From: RGIG4034 sp045628945
Lineage (GTDB): Bacteria > Bacillota > Clostridia > Lachnospirales > Lachnospiraceae
Direction: 5' to 3'
Length of the DNA stretch: 28,136 bases
Assembly (NCBI GenBank): GCA_045628945.1
Contig: JAZQQG010000026.1
Coordinates: 1 to 28,136 of the forward strand
Each line of letters starts with the position of its first letter. Position 1 is the first letter of the stretch. The translations under genes were made by a program, and so were the position numbers. Below, piece after piece: positions 22,522-28,136 of the stretch. The notes below the pieces were generated by a model. It saw only the letters and a program-made list of their open reading frames with translations. It did no database searches and was not told the DNA's origin.

Positions 22522-22551
22522 ATAGTAACATGAACTTGGTGATTCTCTCAA
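22522..22551 (-). promoter_or_regulatory. Promoter of citrate synthase
   Basis: On the minus strand TTGAGA (22551-22546, five of six) and TACTAT (22527-22522, four of six) are 18 bp apart, about 30 nt before the start codon. Confidence 0.55.
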
Positions 22552-22566
22552 CAAGATTCCTTTGAA

Positions 22567-22595
22567 TTTACAAAGATTTCAGAAATGGATATAAT
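22567..22595 (+). promoter_or_regulatory. Promoter of the Xaa-Pro aminopeptidase gene
   Basis: TTTACA (22567-22572) and a perfect TATAAT (22590-22595) are 17 bp apart. Start expected near 22602, about 31 nt before the ATG. It is back-to-back with the citrate synthase promoter without overlap. Confidence 0.85.
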
Positions 22596-22632
22596 GAAAT
22601 TATCAGAGAATACAGCGATCGGAGAAAAAAGA

Positions 22633-24462
22633 ATGCAAGAGAAAAATAGGGAAATCGAGCGTCTCCGACGGGAGATGGTCAAAAGAGAATTGGACTACTG
22701 TCTGATTTTTACCAATGACGATCATAATAGCGAATATGTAGCGGATTACTATAAGGTGAGAGAGTATTTCTCCCATTTTACCGGCTCGGCAGGAACCCTT
22801 CTGGTAGGAAAGGAGGATGCGTATCTGTGGACGGACGGTCGCTACTTTCTGCAAGCGGAACAAGAACTTGCGGGTACCGGAATTCAATTGATGAAGAGCG
22901 GGGAGCCCGGGGTGCCGAGACTTACGAACTTTTTGGGAGAGCGCATCGGCGGACAGCGACTCGGAGTAAATTTTCGAACCCTTACGTTGGATTTCTATGA
23001 AACCCTTCGTTTGATGATGCCACAAAAAAGCAAAACAGAGACAACGGATCGGAAGTCAGGCTGCCTTGAAGACATCCTTGTGGATTTTGATGCGGGGACC
23101 CTGATGTCCAGTCGTGCGAAACGTCCGGCAAATCCTTGTTTTCTTATGCCAAAGGACCTTCGCGGGGAAGAATGCGTAGCGCGTATTGCACGTATCCGGT
23201 CGGTCCTTGATCAAAAAGCAGTCCGGGCTACCTTTGTGAGCCGATTGGATGATATTATGTGGCTTTTTCAGATTCGCGGAAATGATATCGCCTATAATCC
23301 CGTAGCATTAAGCTATGCGTATCTGTCACAAACGGAAGCGGTCCTTTTTATTCAGGATGGGGTGTTGCCGTCCGAGGCGGAGAATTATCTGAAAGAGCAG
23401 GGCGTTCAAGTCCTTCCTTATGATTCGGTCATCGAAACAATCGAACAGCTTCCTGAAGGTACGGTTTTGGTCGATTCCGAAAACCTTTCCTATGGCCTTT
23501 ATCAGGCGCTGAAAGGGAATAAGAAGTTGACGTTGCAGCTGACTAAGGGACATCCCATCACGGACGACAAGGCATGCAAAAATGCGGTGGAGCAGGAGGC
23601 AATTCGCAGAGTTTATCTACGAGACAGTGCGGCCCTTACGGAATTTCTCTACGAGTGTAAGACGGGAAACCTTCCGGAGTCGGTGGCCCGGGATGAGTAT
23701 TCTCTGGCCATGCATTTAGATTCTTATCGCAGGGCTCTTCCGGGGTATATTGAGTTGTCTTTTCCGACCATCTGTGCATGGGGAAGTAACGGGGCCATTA
23801 TTCACTACGATCCGGAGCCGGAGACTGCGGCAAAGGTTACGACCGACGGCTTTCTTATGGTGGACTCCGGTGGACAATATTACGGTGGAACAACGGATGT
23901 GACCCGTACAATGGCACTTGGGGAAATCACGCAGGAGATGCGAAGAAACTATACGCTTGTGTTAAAAGGACATCTGGCTCTTAAAAATGCGATTTTTAAA
24001 CGGGAGAGTACCGGACGAAATCTTGATATTCTGGCCAGAGGACCTCTTTGGAAAGCGGGCCTTGATTACCGGCACGGAACCGGACACGGAATCGGGTATA
24101 TGTTAAATGTTCATGAAGGCCCGCAGAGAATCTCTTCCATGTATCTTCCGGGCGCGACGGAGGCAAAACTGAAGCCGGGAATGCTCATTTCCGATGAACC
24201 GGGCTTTTATAAGGATGGAGAATACGGTCTTCGGATCGAGAATATTCTCCTGGTAAAAGAATACGAGAAGGGAGAACAGCTTCTTTGCTTTGAGGATCTG
24301 ACGCTGGTTCCCTATGACCGGGACGCCATGGATTTGTCCTTGCTCGATCAAGAGGAAATCGAAAGCTTGAATGCGTATTCCCGACTCCTTCGTACCAAAC
24401 TTGCTCCCCTGCTTCGTGAGAAGGCAAGAGCGTGGTTGTACGAGCAGACGGAGCCGATATAG
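22633..24462 (+). CDS. pepP: Xaa-Pro aminopeptidase (M24B), three-domain form
   Basis: 609 residues, the length of the large aminopeptidase P type, which removes N-terminal residues before proline. There are two creatinase-like N-terminal domains (about 1-150 and 155-300); the first includes FTGSAGTLLV and AYLWTDGRYFLQA. The pita-bread catalytic domain follows (about 310-540), then a C-terminal extension of about 65 residues. Metal ligands are visible: the two Asp of DSGGQYYGGTTDVTRT, the His of HGTGHGIGYMLNVHEGP, the Glu of ISDEPGFYKDGEYG, and the Glu of CFEDLTLVPYD. I start at the ATG at 22633 (GGAG at 22621-22624), since the upstream in-frame ATGs lie in or next to the -10 box. No signal peptide, so cytoplasmic. 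Confidence 0.94.
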   Translation: MQEKNREIERLRREMVKRELDYCLIFTNDDHNSEYVADYYKVREYFSHFTGSAGTLLVGKEDAYLWTDGRYFLQAEQELAGTGIQLMKSGEPGVPRLTNFLGERIGGQRLGVNFRTLTLDFYETLRLMMPQKSKTETTDRKSGCLEDILVDFDAGTLMSSRAKRPANPCFLMPKDLRGEECVARIARIRSVLDQKAVRATFVSRLDDIMWLFQIRGNDIAYNPVALSYAYLSQTEAVLFIQDGVLPSEAENYLKEQGVQVLPYDSVIETIEQLPEGTVLVDSENLSYGLYQALKGNKKLTLQLTKGHPITDDKACKNAVEQEAIRRVYLRDSAALTEFLYECKTGNLPESVARDEYSLAMHLDSYRRALPGYIELSFPTICAWGSNGAIIHYDPEPETAAKVTTDGFLMVDSGGQYYGGTTDVTRTMALGEITQEMRRNYTLVLKGHLALKNAIFKRESTGRNLDILARGPLWKAGLDYRHGTGHGIGYMLNVHEGPQRISSMYLPGATEAKLKPGMLISDEPGFYKDGEYGLRIENILLVKEYEKGEQLLCFEDLTLVPYDRDAMDLSLLDQEEIESLNAYSRLLRTKLAPLLREKARAWLYEQTEPI

Positions 24463-24464
24463 AC

Positions 24465-24493
24465 TTGTTTTTTTTCGATGAGTCGAATATAAT
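24465..24493 (+). promoter_or_regulatory. Promoter of the structured small RNA
   Basis: TTGTTT (24465-24470) and TATAAT (24488-24493) are 17 bp apart, immediately after the pepP stop codon. Start expected near 24500. Confidence 0.65.
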
Positions 24494-24499
24494 AAAGAC

Positions 24500-24732
24500 A
24501 GAAGGTGACTTGTCACTTTCCAATCTGTAGTGCTCGATAACTCTTACTATTTTTGAACCTACATTTTTGATATTGGGATTCCTACATTGCCATGCGGATG
24601 TCAGGCCTCAATCAACTACCGGAGGAAGGCAGAAGCAGAGGTTGCGGTTACCCACCTGGCTAAGGCTAGGCGTCAAAAGGTAAGAGCCGGCACCATGGAG
24701 ACTATAAAGCAGCCGCAAATGGCTGCTTTTTT
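24500..24732 (+). ncRNA. ssrS: Structured small RNA, probable 6S RNA
   Basis: About 233 nt between its own promoter and its own terminator, without a plausible ORF. The two halves fold back as a long rod: GTGCTCG near 24529-24536 with CCGGCAC near 24687-24693; CTCTTAC (24541-24547) with GTAAGAG (24680-24686); TTTTGA (24551-24556) with TCAAAA (24673-24678); CCTA (24558-24561) with TAGG (24667-24670). An open central region follows, capped by CCTC (24606-24609)/GAGG (24622-24625). A rod with an open centre and this length is the 6S RNA plan, and ACCCACCTGG near 24649-24658 resembles 6S RNA 3' halves as I recall them. 6S RNA binds RNA polymerase holoenzyme. It lacks the SRP RNA and RNase P RNA core motifs. 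A leader regulating the next gene is the alternative. Confidence 0.65.
24708..24732 (+). terminator. Intrinsic terminator ending the small RNA
   Basis: AGCAGCC (24708-24714) pairs with GGCTGCT (24721-24727) over a 6-nt loop, followed by a run of T to 24732. Confidence 0.9.
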
Positions 24733-24765
24733 GTGCCATTGCTGTTTTTAGGTGAAGATGCGTTT

Positions 24766-25653
24766 ATGAAACTGATCAAAGAATTCATTGGGGAATTGTA
24801 TAATGATGATATCTGGACCCATGCGGGAAGTGCTGCCTTTTTCTTCTTTTTGGCGGTCATTCCGACATTTCTGATGATTTGTACGATTTTACCGTTTACG
24901 CCGGTGTCCGAGCAGGATTTCATGAATGCGGTGCTGCACTTAATTCCTTCCAGTACGGAGGGTTTTGTGGGGGCCCTGATTCATGAGATTTATCAGAAGA
25001 GCTCCGGTATGCTGTCCTTCATGATTATCTTTACTTTATGGTCGGCCTCGAAGTCCGTGGTGGCATTGATTACCGGATTAAATGCCTGCCAGGAAGTGAA
25101 GGAGACCCGTAATTACTTTATTCTTCGCGCCTATGCCATGTTCTATGTGTTAATCTTCATGATCATGGTAATTCTCTCTTTGGTATTGATGGTATTCGGC
25201 AGACAGATGTTAAATCTGTTCTTTATGGAGTTTCCTCAGATGGAGGTATTGCGGGAACTGTTTCAGTATCTGCGCTACATTTTGCTGTGGGGCATTCTTT
25301 CTCTTATGTTCGTGGTGTTGTTTAAGTTCTTGCCGAACAAACGCCCCCGTGCCAGAACACAGGTCGTGGGTGCCTGCTTTGCGGCAACCGGATGGATTGT
25401 TTTTTCATGGTGGTTTGGATGGTATGTGACCCATTTTACGGGATATTCGCTGTACGGAAGTCTTGCCACGATTATCATTATCATGATCTGGATGTATTTC
25501 TGCATGCTGATTATGCTGTTTGGTGCCGAAGTGAACGGTTTGTTTGATGATAATCTGAATCATTTTGTGGAGTTTAAGACCAGACGGCGTACCCGTCGAA
25601 TCCGCAGAGAAGAGAAGCGCCTTGCCAAGCGCAAGATTCGCAAGATGCTGTAA
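24766..25653 (+). CDS. yihY: YihY/BrkB-family inner membrane protein
   Basis: 295 residues with about six hydrophobic helices and a strongly basic cytoplasmic tail (TRRRTRRIRREEKR). Family signs: an N-terminal DDIWTHAGSAAFFFFLAVIP, the 'A.alay...lal.P' pattern; LWSASKSVVALITGLNACQE; FKFLPNKRPRARTQVVGACF; and YSLYGSLATIIIIMIWMYFC. The molecular function of the family is not established, and the old name 'ribonuclease BN' was a mis-assignment. I start at the ATG at 24766 with AGGTGA upstream; the GTG at 24733 abuts the small-RNA terminator. Only 33 nt separate that terminator from the ATG and no promoter fits there, so expression probably depends on read-through. Confidence 0.88.
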   Translation: MKLIKEFIGELYNDDIWTHAGSAAFFFFLAVIPTFLMICTILPFTPVSEQDFMNAVLHLIPSSTEGFVGALIHEIYQKSSGMLSFMIIFTLWSASKSVVALITGLNACQEVKETRNYFILRAYAMFYVLIFMIMVILSLVLMVFGRQMLNLFFMEFPQMEVLRELFQYLRYILLWGILSLMFVVLFKFLPNKRPRARTQVVGACFAATGWIVFSWWFGWYVTHFTGYSLYGSLATIIIIMIWMYFCMLIMLFGAEVNGLFDDNLNHFVEFKTRRRTRRIRREEKRLAKRKIRKML

Positions 25654-25684
25654 AAAGAGAACTTATGATTTTTGCGGTTTCCTG

Positions 25685-25713
25685 TTGCAATTTTGGGCAC
25701 TTTCGCATAAAAT
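25685..25713 (+). promoter_or_regulatory. Promoter of the pheST operon
   Basis: TTGCAA (25685-25690) and TAAAAT (25708-25713) are 17 bp apart. Start expected near 25720, at the head of the T-box leader. Confidence 0.75.
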
Positions 25714-25719
25714 AGTTAA

Positions 25720-25969
25720 CGGTATAAATGCATGGATGGTGCAAAGTAGTTTCTTTCAATTCCGTCAGAGAGGGAGAGTCATCGGCTGGAAGCTCTTCTC
25801 GGTTCAGGAGAGGAACCAAATTCACACCGGAGCAGAACAGGGGAATCAAGTAGTCTGTTACGAGTCGTGCCCGTTAAGCACGTAGAGAGCCGGAGAAATT
25901 CGGAACGTGGGTGGTACCGCGAATTGCATTCGTCCCATGATGGCTTAGGCTGTCATGGGTTATTTTTTT
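25720..25969 (+). promoter_or_regulatory. T-box leader for pheST (Phe-specific)
   Basis: This fills most of the gene-free stretch 25654-26009. The T-box core GGGTGGTACCGCG lies at about 25909-25921, preceded by a CGTGC/GCACG hairpin (stem III, about 25866-25882). Stem I includes AGAGAGGGAGAG and the CCAAATTCACACC segment; the TTC at 25821-25823, followed by A, fits a phenylalanine specifier. Uncharged tRNA-Phe would stabilise the antiterminator, in which the GCGAA after the T-box core pairs with TTCGT before the terminator, and turn on pheST. The T-box call is firm; the specifier position is read by eye. Confidence 0.93.
25934..25969 (+). terminator. T-box terminator
   Basis: CCCATGAT (25934-25941) pairs with GTCATGGG (25952-25959; one T-G pair), followed by ATTTTTTT to 25969. 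Its 5' arm overlaps the antiterminator partner, as expected for a T-box switch. Confidence 0.88.
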
Positions 25970-26009
25970 GCATGAAAAAACGAAATGATTTGATACTAGG
26001 AGGTTTACG

Positions 26010-27053
26010 ATGGCTGACTTAAATGAGTTAGGCGAGAAGCTGGCCGCAATACGAGCAGAGATTGCGGAAGAGATTAAGAAAATTAACAATTCCAAGTCCG
26101 CGTTTGAGTATCGCAAGAACTTAATGGATACCAAGACCGGTAAGATTGGTACTCTGATGCGTGAGATGGGAAAGATTCCCAATGAGATGAAGGCAGAGTA
26201 CGGTAAAAAAGTAAATGAGATTAAGGCTTGGGCGCAGAACCAGTTCGATTCTCTTGAGACTGCGTTGAAGGAGGCAGAGATGAAGCTTCGCTATGAGTCC
26301 GAAGCTATTGATGTAACGCTTCCTGCCAAGATGCGTCCCATGGGAAATCTGCATCCGAATACGCAGATTCGCAATCAGATTGTGGATATTTTCGGATCGA
26401 TGGGCTTTGACATTTTCGAAGGCAATGAGATTGAAACGGATTATTATAATTTCACTGCATTGAATACCCCTCAGGATCATCCCGCAAGAGATATGCAGGA
26501 TACTTTCTACTTAAGCCCTGAGTTCCTGCTTCGTACCCAGACCAGTTCCGGACAGATTCATGTCATGGAATCTACGAAGCCTCCGATTAAGATTATTTCT
26601 CCCGGTAAGGTATTCCGTTCCGATGATGATGCGACCCATTCTCCGATGTTCTCTCAGATGGAGGGACTGGTAGTGGATAAGGGCATCACCTTATGTGACC
26701 TTCAGGGTATGTTAAATGTCTTTGTGGAGAAGATTTTCGGTGAGGGAACAACGACCCGTCTTCGTCCTTCTTATTTCCCCTTCACGGAGCCTTCCGTTGA
26801 GGTGGATGTAAGCTGTTTCCAGTGCCACGGTGCTGGCTGTAAGCTCTGCAAGGGTACCGGATGGATTGAGGTTCTCGGTGCCGGCGTTGTAAATAAAAAG
26901 GTTCTGGAAGGCTGCGGAATCGATTCCGATGTCTACAGCGGTATTGCGTTCGGTATCGGTATTGAGCGTATCGCCATGTTGAAGTACGGTATCAATAATA
27001 TTAAGTTGTTATTTGAGTCTGATCTTCGTGTATTAGATCAGATCAATGATTAG
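26010..27053 (+). CDS. pheS: Phenylalanyl-tRNA synthetase alpha subunit
   Basis: 347 residues, standard length. The N-terminal 85 residues form the tRNA-contacting coiled-coil. The class II core follows: motif 1 region HPNTQIRNQIVDIFGSMGF, FTALNTPQDHPARDMQDTFY, LLRTQTSSGQIHVM, motif 2 with KVFRSDDDATHSPMFSQMEG, RLRPSYFPFTEPSVEVDV and motif 3 GIAFGIGIERIAMLKYG. A Cys-rich insert, CFQCHGAGCKLCKGTGW, is common in clostridial PheS. The ATG at 26010 has an ideal AGGAGG site. pheT follows 18 nt after the stop; both are controlled by the T-box leader. Confidence 0.97.
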   Translation: MADLNELGEKLAAIRAEIAEEIKKINNSKSAFEYRKNLMDTKTGKIGTLMREMGKIPNEMKAEYGKKVNEIKAWAQNQFDSLETALKEAEMKLRYESEAIDVTLPAKMRPMGNLHPNTQIRNQIVDIFGSMGFDIFEGNEIETDYYNFTALNTPQDHPARDMQDTFYLSPEFLLRTQTSSGQIHVMESTKPPIKIISPGKVFRSDDDATHSPMFSQMEGLVVDKGITLCDLQGMLNVFVEKIFGEGTTTRLRPSYFPFTEPSVEVDVSCFQCHGAGCKLCKGTGWIEVLGAGVVNKKVLEGCGIDSDVYSGIAFGIGIERIAMLKYGINNIKLLFESDLRVLDQIND

Positions 27054-27071
27054 GAAGGGAGGAGAAGCACG

Positions 27072-28136
27072 ATGTTAGTACCTATCAGTTGGTTAAAAGA
27101 TTATGTGGATATCAATGTAACTCCCGATGTTTTGGAAGAGAAGTTATTCTCCTGCGGCTTTGAGGTGGAGGAGAAATATGAAGTCGGTAAGGACATTAGC
27201 AAGGTAGTTGTAGGCCAGGTGAAGACCTGCGAAGCGATTCCGGATACGCATCTTCATCTCTGTACCGTAGATGCGGGTGAGTATGGCGTTTTGCAGATTT
27301 GCTGTGGCGCGGATAATGTGGTGGCCGGCGGTAAGTATCCGTTGGCATTGGAGGGTGCGACGGTTTATGCAACCGCTAAGGACCATAAGACCATTGAAGG
27401 CGTTATGACGATTCGTGCCGGCAAGTTACGCGGCTACGATTCCTTCGGTATGTTATGCTCCGGTACCGAGCTTGGCTTAAATGACGATCTCTATCCCGGG
27501 GCCGATTACAACGGACTTTTAGTACTTCCTGAGGATGCATGTGTTGGTGCCGATGTGAAGCCTCTTTTAGGAATGGACGATTGGATTTTTGACATTGCGA
27601 TTACCGCGAATCGCCCGGATTGTCAGAGCATCTACGGTATTGCCAGAGAGGTGGCAGCTGTATTGGAGCAGCCGATTAAGGAACCTTCCTTGGAGTATCA
27701 TCCTACGGAGGTAACGAAGAACTTTCAGGTAAGCGTAGAGGCACAGGATCTTTGCCCTCGTTATACCGCTCATTATGTATATGATGTTAAAATTGCCCAG
27801 TCCCCTGCCTGGATGAGAAGAAGACTTGCGTTGGTTGGTTGCAGTGCAATCTCCAATGTGGTGGATATTACGAATTATGTTCTGAAGGAACTGGGACAGC
27901 CGATGCATGCCTTTGATTATAATTATCTTGAAGGCGATGCCATCTGTGTTCGTCGTGCAACCGAAGGGGAGAAGATTGTTACTCTGGATGAGAAGGAATT
28001 TGCTCTGACGACCAATAATCTTGTTATCTGCGATGGTGTGAAGCCGGTTGCTCTTGCAGGTATCATGGGTGGTCTCAATTCCGAGATTCGTGATACTACA
28101 AATGAAGTAATGTTCGAGGCAGCTAAGTTTGCCAGA
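27072..28136 (+). CDS. pheT: Phenylalanyl-tRNA synthetase beta subunit, N-terminal 355 residues
   Basis: The gene runs off the right edge, so 355 of roughly 800 residues are visible, with no stop or frameshift. The N-terminal MLVPISWLKDYVDIN is typical. Residues about 40-150 are the EMAP/OB-like tRNA-binding domain (VVVGQVKTCEAIPDTHLHLC, ICCGADNVVAGGKYPLALEG, then KLRGYDSFGMLCSGTELGL). The B1 segment has FDIAITANRPDCQSIYGIAR. The B3/B4 editing domain starts near 235 with CPRYTAHYVYDVKI, then SNVVDITNYVLKELGQPMHA. The ATG at 27072 has a GGGAGGAG site. The beta subunit pairs with PheS as a heterotetramer and edits mischarged Tyr-tRNA-Phe. Confidence 0.96.
   Translation, partial: MLVPISWLKDYVDINVTPDVLEEKLFSCGFEVEEKYEVGKDISKVVVGQVKTCEAIPDTHLHLCTVDAGEYGVLQICCGADNVVAGGKYPLALEGATVYATAKDHKTIEGVMTIRAGKLRGYDSFGMLCSGTELGLNDDLYPGADYNGLLVLPEDACVGADVKPLLGMDDWIFDIAITANRPDCQSIYGIAREVAAVLEQPIKEPSLEYHPTEVTKNFQVSVEAQDLCPRYTAHYVYDVKIAQSPAWMRRRLALVGCSAISNVVDITNYVLKELGQPMHAFDYNYLEGDAICVRRATEGEKIVTLDEKEFALTTNNLVICDGVKPVALAGIMGGLNSEIRDTTNEVMFEAAKFAR

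Noticed and set aside
24500..24732. SRP RNA, RNase P RNA, tmRNA or a known riboswitch as identity of the small RNA
   Set aside because: The SRP core (GTCAGGTCCGGAAGGAAGCAG-type) is only vaguely echoed near 24601-24636 and not in the right order. No tmRNA ends, RNase P core, cobalamin, SAM, M-box or T-box signatures are present.
1..28136. CRISPR arrays, tRNA or rRNA genes, insertion sequence ends, prophage or a replication origin
   Set aside because: I saw no direct-repeat array, no cloverleaf or rRNA core sequence, no paired terminal repeats flanking a transposase, and no dnaA-box cluster. Faint or diverged cases could be missed by eye.

Overview
The window looks like chromosomal core DNA of a strictly anaerobic member of the Bacillota, class Clostridia, most likely Lachnospiraceae or a near relative. 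The pointers are AGGAGG-type ribosome binding sites, a complete Rnf complex in the clostridial order rnfC-D-G-E-A-B, a cmk-ispH-rpsA block, a two-gene SufC/SufB-type iron-sulfur assembly unit, and a T-box leader in front of pheST. I see no tRNA, rRNA, CRISPR array, prophage or complete insertion sequence. The only trace of mobile DNA is the 3' end of an Rpn-type nuclease/transposase gene at the left edge.

Layout. 1-425: tail of the Rpn-family gene. 456-6192: a rightward block starting at a good promoter, with a TetR-type regulator, an RpiR-type regulator, a BaiN/HI0933-type flavoprotein, cytidylate kinase (cmk), ispH and ribosomal protein S1 (rpsA), closed by a terminator. 6248-7030: a lone cheR. 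7086-8192 (minus): a DEDD-type RNase H-like exonuclease. 8353-13498: the rnf operon, which encodes the ferredoxin:NAD+ oxidoreductase ion pump; its promoter region carries a perfect 12-bp inverted repeat. 13499-14473 (minus): apbE, the flavin transferase expected to load FMN onto RnfD and RnfG. 14509-17267: a membrane-anchored, catalytically degenerate GH25-like protein followed by sufC and sufB. 17259-18080 (minus): an AP2/degenerate-HNH protein. 18195-21033: thrC and a response regulator with a GGDEF domain. 21126-22493 (minus): citrate synthase. 22633-24462: a three-domain Xaa-Pro aminopeptidase. 24500-24732: a structured, terminated small RNA that I read as probable 6S RNA. 24766-25653: a YihY/BrkB membrane protein. 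25685-28136: promoter, Phe T-box, pheS and the first 355 codons of pheT.

How the parts fit. The Rnf complex, its flavin loader ApbE and the SufCB pair form a redox and metal-cofactor neighbourhood: Rnf needs covalent FMN and many iron-sulfur clusters, and IspH is itself a [4Fe-4S] enzyme. The rest is housekeeping for translation, nucleotides, isoprenoids and amino acids.

The most unusual items are: (a) two minus-strand genes, apbE and the AP2/HNH-like gene, whose extended -10 box TGCTATAAT sits exactly 7 nt before the ATG with no Shine-Dalgarno sequence, which predicts leaderless mRNAs; (b) the AP2/degenerate-HNH protein, whose promoter shares its -35 region with the divergent thrC promoter; (c) a Cys-rich, acidic C-terminal extension on RnfE; (d) a GH25-like protein lacking the catalytic Asp-x-Glu pair, placed directly before sufCB; (e) a REC-GGDEF protein that lacks the usual I-site arginine and carries a second, degenerate GGDEF-like domain; and (f) the long inverted repeat at the rnf promoter. 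All coordinates and motifs come from direct reading. Family assignments rest on recognised motifs, without database searches.
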